From NCBI GenBank assembly GCA_029783825.1, contig JAREIK010012067.1, positions 42,474 to 106,473 on the forward strand: DNA of 64,000 nucleotides, in the 5' to 3' direction. Position 1 is the first letter of the stretch; each line of letters starts with the position of its first letter. Below the pieces are notes generated by a model, which was not told where the DNA came from, did not search any database, and saw only the letters and a program-made list of their open reading frames with translations. Origin of the DNA: Sapria himalayana (taxonomy: Eukaryota > Streptophyta > Magnoliopsida > Malpighiales > Rafflesiaceae). The position numbers were made by a program, and so were the translations under genes. This document shows positions 13,501 through 25,757 of this stretch, in pieces.

Positions 13501-15715
13501 TAAGTCAACACATAATTCTTAACACATTGATATAAAAACTTTTAATTCAAGTAAGATCAGAGAGAGAGAGAGAGAGAGATATATATAGATATATATATAT
13601 ATATATATAGATATATATATATATAATATATATATATATAAATATAAATTAATTCATCAAAATAAAAAAAGATATTATTAGTTATTTACTTATTTAAAAA
13701 ATCATAATTAAGTAACAAAATAAAAATAAAATTATAATAATATTTTTTTATTAAAAAACACAATCATTACATAACATAAAAGTGGATTTAAATATATATG
13801 ATTAAATATGTTTACATAAATTCTCTTCTCTAATATCATCATTATTTTTATCTAGAATATTAGTAGTTAGAAATTTTTTATTATCAAATGATTGATTTCA
13901 TATTAAATAAATATGAAATCATTACAATTTATATGAATTTTTATCTATAATAATTCATGTCAAACTCAACTTACTCATATTATTATATGTTTTGGCTAAA
14001 TGATATTTAAGATTAAGAAAATCATTAAAAAAATGGCCACAAAATACCTAAGAAAACCCAAATGTGAGTTAACTTGAAAACAATCTCTTTAGCCTCACAT
14101 AGATTGCCACAACGAAAAGAATATTTAAAGATATTATATCACTCAATTACTAATTTGTGGTAATGATGAATTACAGTTATTTTTTTTGAATACTATAATG
14201 GCCTAGAAAGACATGAGATGACACAATTTATTTTTTTACTTTTAAAGAAACATTTGAACAAAATTCAAACCCCTTACAACATGAATGATAAATGATGTGA
14301 TTAAATAATGATAAGAAAAGAATTTGAAAAAATAAAAGAAGATATCAATATGATTAAGTAATTTGTAATCATAATTGATTCATCCTAAAATGTTTATAAA
14401 AAAGTTTTAAAGTTGTCTTAATTGAATATTTTTTATAACTCTAAATTTTCAATATGAAAATAATATGACTACATAAAATACAAGATAAATCACTTTATTT
14501 TTTCAAGAAAATACAAATTCTCACAATGTATATTATATAATAATATAATTTTTAAAAATATTTATTTCATATTTTTAGTGAATATCAATCATTTTTTAAA
14601 AATAAAGTATAAATATATAAAAATTATTTTTTTCTTTATGAGATATGAATTATGTAATGCGATAATACTTATTTATAAAAATAATTAACAAAATAATAAA
14701 AGTCATCTTACATAATAATATTATATAATATTCTAGGTAATCTTGATAAAATATATTTCTAATAATATTTTCTTGACATACTATAAAAACACTATTTTTC
14801 TTAAGTGTACCTCATTATTAATATAAATAATAATTTTATGCTTGATTTCATAAGTTTTAAATTTATCAAAAAAAAAAATTAAACTGATAGTGAATAAAAA
14901 AAGATTAATGAAAACTAAGCATCTAATTTATCCTCTGATATGACAGAAATAGGGATAGACAACATGATCAATTCTTAGAAAAGTCATCCACAAAATTATA
15001 TAAATCCTACAAAAATATTTTAAAAAAACATGGTTACCTATAAAATTAAAATTAAGTTTTTTAGCATGATAACTCAAAATAATAAGATTAACAATAATGT
15101 TATAACACATTGTAGGTCATATAATATTAGCATAAGCTAGTATGGCATCAGCTACTATAAAAAAAGATTTAAGAAAAATAGAAATTTACCAAAAAAAAAT
15201 TGTTAACTCACAGATCAACAATGCAAAAGTTAATAATTAAATTTGAAAAAAAAATATTAAGAAACTTTAAGCTCGCGAGAAGATGAATGTGACAAACTTA
15301 GAGAATGTTTTAAAATACTTCACTCAAGAAATTTATAGTATTTGTTGGCACATTATGTGGTGAATTCTCAAAAACCTAGTGGCATGCTCGACAAATTTTA
15401 TACTATACCAATAGTAAAATTGAATTGTTAAAGAATACAATTCAAAGACTTTAAGTTAAGTGGAAAATAGAAAAGATAAAATAATTGTACCAAAATAATA
15501 AAATGAACATTGATACTATTATACTAAATAAGCATCATAGTAATATTATTAACTATAATAAAATTAAAAACATTATAATGAGATAAAAAAATTAATAAAT
15601 AAATATATGTAATGTATCATGTTATAAATAGAGTGCACTCAAAAACTAAAGAATTAAAAGTATAAATAATTTTAAAAATAAGTAATTGAAAAAGTATGAT
15701 TAGTACCGCTAACTT
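10579..15715. other. AT-rich stretch without recognised genes
   Basis: About 5 kb of low-complexity AT-rich DNA. It contains short microsatellites: (AC)n at 11740-11761, AC-rich at 11890-11915, (AG)n at 13559-13579 followed by TA/GATA at 13580-13640. The longest open frames are under 90 codons (for example 12190-12408 and 12461-12697) and show no recognisable domain. It could be the eroded interior of the CACTA element, but nothing shows that directly. Confidence 0.6.
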
Positions 15716-16037
15716 CAAACACAAAGAAAAATCCCATGAGCTAGGGACAATTCCCTAGCAAAATGGGCATTTTCCATACCTTAACAGGATATAGCGACGG
15801 ATTACCGATGGATCGGTTCCCTATCTAAAGTGCTTCTTGCTAAATTTTAGCGACGGAAGTGTCCCTAGCTAAAAAGTTAGCGACGGAAAAATCACTTGCT
15901 AAAAAAGAAAAATTCATCGCTAAATTAGCAAGATAAACGAGATATCCCATCGCTAAACAAAAATCATGACGAATTATTCCCTAGCTAAAGTGTTTCTATA
16001 AATTTTAGTGACGGATATAGTCTCTAGCTAAATAAAG

Positions 16038-16062
16038 TTAGCGACGGATTATCCGTCGCTAA
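16038..16062. repeat. Perfect subterminal palindrome
   Basis: TTAGCGACGGA, a 3-base TTA loop, then the exact complement TCCGTCGCTAA. It combines two of the subterminal motifs head to head and could form a hairpin or a paired binding site. Confidence 0.9.
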
Positions 16063-16796
16063 TTTTAATATGTCCCTAGCTAAATTAGCTAGGGAAAATT
16101 CCCTAACTAATTTAGCAAGGATTTTTCCCTTGCTATCTATCAAGAAATTTCCTAGCCATTTTAATTTCAAAAATAATTTCAAATTTAAAAATTTTTAAAT
16201 TTTTTTAATTAAATAATTTAATATTTTTATATCAAATTTTATAAAAATTGAAACTATAAATAATTTATAATAAACAAAAAATAAAATCATATAAAATCTT
16301 TATGTAAATTCAATATTCTACATAATTGAAACAAAACAACAAACTTTTATTTGATCTTATTCATCAATATCTACCCACGTGCATAAAGTATAATATATCT
16401 ATTCATTGACATAGTTTTCTCTCCTCTGCTCCCCCGATCATCATTTTTCTACTACGAAAAAGTTGTCTAAGTAATATCACGTAATATCTAGTGAAAAATC
16501 TCATCACTTATAGAAGCTTTGTAAGAGGAACGAGATGGTATCATATTTGTTAGAAAATTAAACAACTCATTCAAATTAACAAAAAAAGTTATGTTTTGAT
16601 ACATATATAATTTTGTAGTATATATATAAATATATACTTGTATTTCACTTGTACATATATTACTACAGTATGTACATATAAACAACAGTATGATGTGTAT
16701 ATATAAACTAAGTATAAATATACTCAGTATATACGTACATAAAATACTATAGTATTAAATGTACGCATATACTGACTTTATTCGTATGTATATACC

Positions 16797-17285
16797 TCAT
16801 TTGGTGTTGTTGCTGCTACTTTCGTTGCCTCTCCTGCCGCTTCTACCATTGTCGATGTCGTTGCCAATACCACTACTGCTGTCGCCGTTGCCACCGCTGC
16901 CTCTACTGCCGACTATGTCGTGGCTGCCTATGCCGCCGCCGCCACCATCGCCGCCACCGCCGCCGCCACCACTGCTGCCGCCGCTTCCCGCTGCCACCGC
17001 TGGTCGCTGAAGTGGCTACTGACGCTGCCGGTGCTACCGCTACCACCCCTGCCACTACTGCTACTACTACCGTCGCTACTGCCACTAGCACCTCTACCGC
17101 TACTTCTGGTGCTGCCGCTGCTTCCGGTGCTGCCAATGCTTCAGTTGCAGTCGCTACACTGCCACTGTCACCGGTCCTTCCAGTGCAACCAGTGTTGCTG
17201 CCTCTGCCGCTGCTGCTACCCCCACTACCACAGCTTCTGCTTCCGTTTCCATCACTACCGTCACTGCTACTGTTACTGATAATAG
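16797..17285 (+). repeat. GC-rich degenerate GCN/CTG trinucleotide tract 1
   Basis: About 490 bp of triplets drawn from GCT, GCC, CCG, ACT, CTG and GTC, in sharp contrast to AT-rich flanks. All frames give repetitive Leu-Pro, Ala-Thr-Val or Cys-His-Arg products, and several frames are open at once on both strands, so it is treated as a repeat rather than a gene. Confidence 0.88.
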
Positions 17286-17404
17286 GTTTTTACATACCTA
17301 TAATAGGCTAAAACTCTACCCAAAAAATTCGGAGACACACAAACATATTCACATATATATAATAATAGTTATTATAGACATGAACAAACATAAATTAAAG
17401 TTGA

Positions 17405-18040
17405 TTGTAATACAGCTTCAACAAAAATTTAATTAAATAATATAATATATTTATATTAATTTGAATAAAAACAGAAACTATAAATGAAAATTTTAAAGTA
17501 AACAAAAAAATTCATTAAATAACATATTCTAATACAATATTTTAAATAACTGCAACCAAAATAAAACTTACTTATATTTCATCTTATTAATCAATGTATC
17601 TACCGACAGTGCATAAAGTATAATCTATCCATGCATTAACGTTGCTTTCTCTCCCTCTACTCCTCCGATCACCAACTTTCTACTATGAAAAAACTGTCCG
17701 ATCACGGTGCATCATGTCTGTCGAAAAATCCATTCACTTATATGAGCTTCCAATGGAAAATAATGCGGTACCATATCTGTAAGAAATTTAAACCACTCAA
17801 TCAAATCAAAATAAATATAAAAAAACTATGTTTTAATATATATATATATATATATACTGTAGTAAATATGTATATATATACTAGTATTTCACTTGTACAT
17901 ATATTATCGTAGTATATGTACATATAAACTACAATATTATGTGTACGTATATACTGAGTACATATATACTCAGTATATATGCACATAAAATTTACAGTAT
18001 TATATACGTATATACAGACTATATACGTATGTATATACCA
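17405..18040 (+). repeat. Second copy of the arm module, left arm
   Basis: This repeats the 16200-16790 module: an AT-rich lead, CATCTTATTAATCAATGT, TGCATAAAGTATAAT, ACTCCTCCGATCACC, GCGGTACCATATCTGTAAG, then TA-rich DNA with ACTGAGTACATA and TACGTATATAC words. The two copies show the module was duplicated in tandem within the arm. Confidence 0.8.
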
Positions 18041-18045
18041 CATTT

Positions 18046-18405
18046 GTTGTCGTTGATGCTACTCTCGCTGCTGCTGCCACTGCCCCTACTACTACCGTAG
18101 CTACTGCAGCTGCTGTCATCGTTGCCACCGCTGCCATCGTTACCGTCGCTACTTCCGCTGTTGCTGCCACCGCTACTACCTCCGCGGCCGGTGGTCGCTC
18201 CTGTCGCCGCTGCTTTCGCCACAGCCACTATGCAGCCGATGCCAACGTTGTTGCACCCCCTACTACCACTACAGCCGGTGCTGCCACTGATGTCGCCACT
18301 GCCATTGATGCCGCTGCTGCCACCTCTACCACTACTACTGGTGATGCCGGTCCTACCGGTGCCGCCGCCTCAGGCATTGCTATCAGTGCCGCCGCCGCCG
18401 CCAAA
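18046..18405 (+). repeat. GC-rich degenerate GCN/CTG trinucleotide tract 2
   Basis: The same triplet composition and position relative to the module as tract 1, so it belongs to the duplicated unit. Open frames on both strands are composition artefacts. Confidence 0.88.
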
Positions 18406-18410
18406 ATAAA

Positions 18411-18701
18411 ATCTAACATTATTCATATTTTTTATAAAATTATATGCAAAATAAAATGCACCTTACTTTATATATCACATTTTAGGAAAATCTTGCAATT
18501 TAGGCTCTTTAAGAAAAACACTAGAATTTTAAAAATAAAGAATAAATTAAAGATAAGAATAAAACTAAATTTTTTAGTGGACTCGTATAATCAAGAAAAC
18601 TAGAAAATTAGTAGATTAAATTATTAATATTCAATATTTTTCATATTGGTTAATTTTTGACCATCAATTTATCATTAAGTATTAAGTCTCATCTCACTAA
18701 A
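18411..18701. other. AT-rich spacer
   Basis: About 290 bp between the GCN tract and the GATA array. No gene, repeat or motif was recognised. Confidence 0.6.
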
Positions 18702-21700
18702 AGATATACAAATATAATGATAGATATCAGATAGAAAGATAGAAAGATTGACATATAGATTGAATAATAGATAGACAGATAGACAGGTAGATTGATTAAT
18801 AGATTGATAGATAAATAGATATATATATTGATCAAAAAATAGATATATAATTAGATAGTTAGACATATTAACATATAGATAACTAGATTGGTAGATAGAT
18901 AGACTATAAAAAAATAGACAGATAAATCAATTTATAGATTGATAGTAAAACATATAGATAGATAGTCAAAAAAGCATATATAAGGATAAGCAGATAAAAA
19001 TATAGATAGCTTAGCATATATATATATATATATATACATATAGTCAGATAAATAGATAGATATGAAGATAGGCTGCTAGATAGATAGATAGTTAGAAAGT
19101 TAGATAGATAAATCATCTGATTGATAAATGGGAAGATAGACAGATAGACAGATAGATTGATTGATTGATAAACAAAAAGTTAGATAAATAAATAGATAGA
19201 CAGATAGATTGATTGATAGATATAGGATAGATAAATAGATAGATAGATTGATTGATTGATAGGTATATATATAAATTGGCAGATAGATAGATATCCAAAT
19301 TGACAAATAGAGACATAGGTAGATAGACAGATAAATAGATAGTTAGTTAAATAAATAGACATATATATAGATAAACAAATAGAAAGATAGATAGATAGAT
19401 TGATTGATAGATAGACAAATATCCTAATAAAAAGATAGATAGATAGATATAAAGAATTATAAATAGATAGATAGATAGACTGATAGTTTGATTGATCATT
19501 ATAAGTTAGATAGATATATAGTTAGACAAATAGATATATTGAACAATAGATAAAAAGATAGATAGATAGCCATAGTAATAGAAAATAGATCGTTGATTGA
19601 TACACACATAGACAAATAAATTGATAGACATATAGATAGATAGATAGATTAGATGAGATACATAGATTGACAAATAAACTGATAGAAAGATGATTGTATA
19701 GATAGATTAATAGATCGATATATAAATATAAAGATAGACTGATAAAAAAAATCTAGATAGGTAGATGTGTAGAAGGTCATATATATAGATAGACAAATAG
19801 TTAGATAGATAGATAGATAGACTTATAGATGGATAGATATATAGATATATGGATAGATAAATAGATACATAGATTTACTAATAGTCTGATAGTTCTATTG
19901 ATAGTTAAATAGTCAGATTGTTAGGAAAATAAATATATAGACAAATAGATAGATATACACATAGATAAATACATAAATAGATATAAAGATAGGTAAAGAG
20001 ATAGATGGATAGATAGATAGATAACAGATAGTTAGTTAGTTAGTTAAACAGATAAACAGATAGACATATAAACATATAGACAAATAGAAAAATTTATTGA
20101 TAGATAGATAGATAGACATATATATAGTTAGATAGATAGATAGATTGACAAATAGATATAATTAGAAAGTTAGACATATTAACATATAGACAGCTAGATA
20201 GATAGATAGAGTGTTAAAAAAATAGACAGATAGATATATTTATAGAATGAAAAATAAACATATATATATATAGACAAAAAAGTAGATTGGAGGATAAGTA
20301 GATAAAGATATAGATAGTTTGACATATATATATATATATATATTTAGACATATAGTCTGATAGATAGATTGAAAGATATTCATATAGGTAGATAGATAGT
20401 ATAATCATATAGATAGATATACTGATAGATAAATGGGAAGATAGACAGATAAACAAATATACTGATAGATAGTTTGATTGATAGATGAATAGATAAATAA
20501 ATAAATAGATAGATAGATAATAAGATAGACATTTAGATAGATAGATAGATAGAAAGATAGATATATAAATTGACAGATAGATAGAATTCCAAAGAGATAA
20601 ATAGACCGATCACTAATACACTTAGACAAATAGAGATAGTTAGACACTTAGACAAATAGATAGATAGATAGTTAGATAGATAGACAAATTTCCTGATAAA
20701 AAGACAGATAAAAAGGTAGATAAATAGATACACAAATAGATATATAGAAAGATAGAGAGATAAATAAATAGGTCGATATGTAGATAAGCAGAAAGATAGA
20801 TATATAGATTGACAGATAGATAGATAGTCTGATAGATAAATTGTAGATATTAGATAGATAGTTAGATAGATAGATAGTTAATAGACTCATAGAAAGTTAA
20901 ATATAATGACTGATATACTAATAGTCTAATAAATACTTAAAGAGTTAGAGAGTTAGATAGTTATACAAATAGATATATTAGATAGATAGATAGCTATGTA
21001 GATTGGCAAATTGATTTATAGGTTGATAGATAGATAGACATATATAATTATAGATTTATAAACAGAGAAATAAATAAATAGATAAATAGATAAATAGACT
21101 AATAGAAAGTGAAATAGATAGATAGAAAGATAGATAGATAGACAAATAGAAAAAATAAAGTTAGTTAGATAAAAAAATACCTAGATAGGGAGATGGATAT
21201 AAATGCGGATATACATATAGACAAATAGTAATATATAGATAGATAGATCAATCAATCGATAACCAAAAAGATAAATATATAGATAGATAGATAGCCCCAA
21301 AGAAAGATAGATAGATAGAAGAAAGATAGATAAATAGATAGATAGGAGGACAAATATAATGATAGATACATAAATAGACTAATTGAGTGATAGTTCGATT
21401 GATAGTTAAATTGTTAGATAGTTAGTAAAATAGATATATAGACAAATAGACAAATAGACATATAAAGAAATATGCAAATAGATAGCGAAATAGGTGGACA
21501 GATAGATAGGTAGGTAGATAGATAAATAGATAGATATGTAGATAAAAATATATATATATTAACTGAAAGATTGATGACCAAAACAAAAATAATAGTTAGA
21601 AAAATACATATAGAAAGATATATATTGACAATTACAAAGATATAAAATAGGTAATTAGAGATTCAGACAAATAGACAAATAGACAAATAGAAAATAGAAA

Positions 21701-21905
21701 AATAGATAGATAAATATATTGATAGACATGAAGATAAATAGATAGTTAAATAGATAGAGAATTAGACAAATAGAGAGAGAAATACATAGATAGATAGAAA
21801 GATAGACATATAGATAGATAGATTGGCATTTAGACAGACAAATAGATAGATACATAGATAGATAGATAAAAGATATATAGGTAGATAGACAAATAGGAAA
21901 ATAAA
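18702..21905. repeat. Degenerate GATA array, block 2, between the CACTA arms
   Basis: About 3.2 kb of GATA-family words on the plus strand with short TA runs (19016-19035, 20326-20342). It lies between the two inverted CACTA arms, so either the array is carried by the element or the arms are separate insertions on either side of it. Minus-strand open frames here are artefacts of TATC repeats. Confidence 0.95.
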
Positions 21906-22494
21906 TTTTTATGAGTATGTACATAAGTGGGTGCATATATTTATTGGTAGACATGTATATATTATCATACATACATGCCCATTCACACACACACACACAC
22001 ACACATGTTTGAATATATAATTGCTCGGGCAGGTCTAGTCATCATCTTGCATTGCTTACCAAAGTATGTCATAAAAGTCATGAATATTAGACCTTTCCCA
22101 AACTGTGGCATGAATATATTTCTTATCTAAGCCAGCTTAGCAGACATAGGTTGGGCTTAAATCTTTTAGTAATTGTGTAGATATGCAATAATCACATGGT
22201 ACAAAGCCTTTGTATGAGGAAATAAGTTTTCTTGCTCTAGGCACTATAATGATTGGTTATAATTGTACTATGTCTTAGGATGATGATAATGATGCTCATG
22301 TCGTGTCCTGTAATTTTATTACATCTCACAAAACTATATTCAATCGGAAAGAAAAATGTATCATTACATGATTTTTACTAGCCACAAGTACCAAGAGGAA
22401 TATCGGGTCCTGTTTAGGGAGAGCAGCTCACCGCCACATCAAAAACTCGCTCAATCTCAAAATAAGTCGTTGGTAGAAAAGTTTATCAATCTAG
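21906..22494. other. Unique spacer with (AC)n
   Basis: Holds (AC)n at about 21984-22004 and about 480 bp of less AT-rich unique sequence (22020-22490). The open frame starting at 22356 continues into the GCN tract and has no recognisable domain, so no gene is called. Confidence 0.55.
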
Positions 22495-22792
22495 CATCAT
22501 TTCCAGCCCCACTTTTATTATCAGAAGCAGTAGCAGTAGCGGAAGGGATAGCAGTAGTAGCTGTAGCTGTAGCGGCAGTGGCAGCAGCAGTAGCGGTGGC
22601 ACTGGCAGCAATAAGGGCAGTAGAACTGGTAATGACACTAGTAGTAGTGGCAGTGGCAGCAGCAGAAGGAGCAACAGTAGCAGCGGCGACGGCGGCAGAA
22701 ATGGCGGTGGTAGTAGGAGTGGCAGCAGCGGCAGCAGCAGCAAGAGCAATAGTAGCAGTGGCGTCGGCAGCAGCAGCAGCAGCAAATGTTGT
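22495..22792 (-). repeat. GC-rich degenerate GCN/CTG trinucleotide tract 3
   Basis: The plus strand reads GCAGTAGCGGCAG-type triplets, the reverse complement of tracts 1 and 2, as expected in the inverted arm. Stop-free frames of up to about 120 codons on both strands give poly-Ala/Val or poly-Leu products and are not credible genes. Confidence 0.88.
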
Positions 22793-23379
22793 ATATACGT
22801 ACATATACACACACATATATTACTACAGTATTTGTGCATATAATACTCATATTATATGTACATATATACAGAGTATACATGTACATAGTATATATGTACA
22901 TATAATACTACAGTAATATATGATCATACACTATAGTATATATAAACATATATACTATAGTATTATATATTTATCAAAACATAACTTTTTTTATTTGTTT
23001 TTTTATTTTATTCATTGATTTAAATTTCGTGCAGATATGGTACCTCATTGTTCTCCATATGAAGTTTGTATAAGTGATGGATTTTTTATTAGACCTGATG
23101 CAGCGCGACTTGGACAGCTTTGTAGCAGTAGAAAGATGGTGATCAGAGGAGCTGAGAAGAGAAATCAACATCAATGCACTGATAGATTATACTTTAAGCA
23201 CTATTAGTAGATACATTGATGAATAAGATGAAATAAAATTTTATAATGTCTTTGTTTTAAATATGTAAGACAAGGGTTGCTTAGAATGCAGTTATTCAAA
23301 ATTATTATTCTAATAATTTATTCATCATTTTGTGTTGCACATTAACATGGTGGAGTGCTCCATTTTTCTAGGTTCAAGT

Positions 23380-23590
23380 TTTTTATTTATTTGTTAATGG
23401 TTACTACTATAGATGATCAGTCTCTATTTCATCTGCCAGTTCTTTGTTAGCTTGTCAGCTTAGTCATGGCGAGGTAGAGCAACCTCCTTGTGGGCCATGG
23501 GACTAGAAGAGAGTTCTGGTTGTGGGGAGGCAAGATGCGAACTTTGATGCCCCAAGCCTGGCTCGTGGCTCTTCTTCCAGGTTTTTAATT
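23380..23590. other. GC-richer unique insert in the right arm
   Basis: About 200 bp with markedly higher GC than its surroundings, containing GAGGTAGAGCAACCTCC and GCCCCAAGCCTGGCTCGTGG and ending TTCTTCCAG followed by GTTTTT, which resembles a splice donor. It has no counterpart in the left arm. It could be a captured host fragment, but no protein was recognised in any frame. Confidence 0.35.
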
Positions 23591-23671
23591 AATAGTTTTC
23601 AGAGATATTTTCTAAAATTTAAATAATCTTCGTATTTCATATTAATGTTGATAGCGATGTTTTCTATGATC

Positions 23672-23768
23672 TTTGTGAAGTATAAATGGGATAATACTAA
23701 TTTGTTGTAGTTTTGTCATATTTGTGAAGTATAAATGGGATAATACTAATTTGTTGTAGTTTTGTGTC
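23672..23768 (+). repeat. 49-bp direct tandem duplication
   Basis: Two nearly identical 49-bp copies starting TTTGTGAAGTATAAATGGGA at 23672 and 23721. Such high identity in otherwise diverged DNA marks a recent event. Confidence 0.93.
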
Positions 23769-23779
23769 ATCTGAGGTTA

Positions 23780-24760
23780 TGTGATTAATATATGTACATA
23801 TAATACTGCATTATATACATACATATATACAGTAGTATATAGTGCATATCATCTGAGTATATATGCACGTATATATCGAGTATATATGTTCGTATATACT
23901 GAGTATATATGTACATATATATCGAGTACATATATACTCAGTATATACATGAATATAAAGTCAGTATATACGTGCATATATACTTGGTATATCCATACGT
24001 ATAAACTAAGTATATACGTACTATTAACTCAATAATACATACATATATAATCGGTACATAGGTACGTATATACTCAGTATATACATACATATATACTCAA
24101 TATATACACACATATATGTTGTAGTATATAAGTAAGTATATACTAAGTATAGGTATGTAACTATATATATGTACATATAATACTGCAGTATTATATGTAA
24201 ATATACTTAGTATATACGTTTATTTATACTCAGTATATTGGTGCATATAAACTTTGTATATACGTGCATATATACTTAGTATATATGTGTGTATATACTC
24301 GGTATATACGTACTATATACTAGGTATATACGCACATATATACTGAGTACATACATACATATATTCTGGGTATATATGTACTATATACTTGGTATATACG
24401 TACTATATAATTGGTATATACATAGTTTATATTCAGTATAAATGTACTATATACTCTATATATACGTACTATATACTCTGTATATATATAAATATATACA
24501 CGGTATATACGTACATATATACTTGGTATATACATAAATATATACTCAGTATATATATACATATATACTAGGTATACACACATATATACTCAATATATAC
24601 GCACATATATACTATAGAATATGTACACATATACTAGTATTATATGTACATATAATATTGTAGTATTAAAGGTACGTATATATCGACTATATATGTACTC
24701 AGTATATATGTACATATAATACTGTAGTATATATGTAGATATATTGTAGTGATATATGTA
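23780..24760. repeat. 22-23 bp minisatellite of palindromic TA-rich units
   Basis: About 40 imperfect units, most regular at 24290-24610. Each unit has TATATACT, a variable C/T-G pair, GTATATAC and then GTAC, so each is nearly its own reverse complement (ACTCAGTATA, TACGTA and GTAC are recurring cores). Short relatives with the same words occur in the other module copies at 16680-16790, 17860-18035 and 22795-22960. The block is therefore a local expansion of a module component. Confidence 0.88.
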
Positions 24761-25757
24761 ACGAGTGAAATGTTAGTATATTTGTACATAATACTGTAGT
24801 ATTATATATTTATCAAAACATAATTTTTTTTATTTATATATTTTGATTTTATTGACTAGTTTAAATATCGTATAGATATGGTACCACATTGTTCCCCATA
24901 TGAAGCTTATATATGTGAAGAGATTTTTCACTAGACATGAATCATGACTCAAACAGCTTTGTCATAGCAGAAAGATGGTAATCAGAGGAGCAGATAAATA
25001 GAAAGCAACATCAATGCATGGATAGATTATAATTTATGCATTATCGGTAGATACATTGATGAATAAAATAAAATACAATTTTGTTATATTTTTGTTTGAT
25101 TTATGTAAATTATTGAATCAGAATAATTAATTAAATGATTTTATTTATTGTTAATTATAAATTATTGTTTATAGTTTCAGTTTTAATTCAATTTAATATA
25201 AAATATTAAATTATTTAATTAAATATTTTGAAAAATGAAAAAAATTTCTGAAAATAGTTTTGAAATGAAAATAGCTAGGGAATTTTCTATTGCTAATTTA
25301 GCTAGGGAATTTTCCCTTGCTACTTTAGCTAGAGAATTTGTCTTTGTTAATTTAGCTGAGAAATTATTATTTTAGCTAGAGATATTACCGTCACTAAAAC
25401 TTTAGCTAGTGACTATTTCCCTCACTAATTTTTAGCGACGAGCACTTTAGATTAGGAAAGCTTCTATCATCATATAAGTTTAGTGACGAAAAGCCCCCAT
25501 TAGCTATGGAATTTTCTCTTGCTAATTTAGCTAGGGAATTTTCACTTACTAATTTAGCTAGGAAAATTAATAGTTTAGCTAGGGATATTTCCATCACTAA
25601 AATTTTAGCTGGGACTCTTTCCCTCACCAATTTTTAGCGACGAGAACTTTAGATTGGAATGATTCAGTCATTAATCCGTCGTTATATCCCATTTAGCGAA
25701 GGAAAATGCTCATTTAGCTAGGGAATTGTCTCTAGCTATATGGGATTTTTCTTGTGG

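Larger units (their letters stand above)
15716..18410 (+). repeat. Inverted right arm of the CACTA segment, left copy (R1)
   Basis: The first 90 bases match the reverse complement of the 25759 terminus closely: both read GAAAAATCCCAT, then AGCTAGGGACAATTCCCTAGC, GCATTTTCC and ATATAGCGACGG. Homology with the right copy continues through an AT-rich block, a module near 16330-16600, TA-rich palindromic DNA and a GCN tract. That module is repeated at about 17560-17850. Shared module words include CATCAATGTATCTACC, ATGCATAAAGTATAAT, CTCCGATCA and GATATGGTACCA (strand-adjusted). Confidence 0.85.

Noticed and set aside
14928..15110. Minus-strand frame with FVDDFS-like words near 14990 resembling copia integrase
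   Set aside because: Only one short phrase matches and neighbouring integrase motifs are missing, so the likeness may be chance.
22356..22916. A 186-codon plus-strand frame and overlapping minus-strand frames rich in Ala/Val or Leu
   Set aside because: They run through a GCN tract that is open on both strands in several frames, lack any domain, and correspond to a repeated component of the transposon arm.
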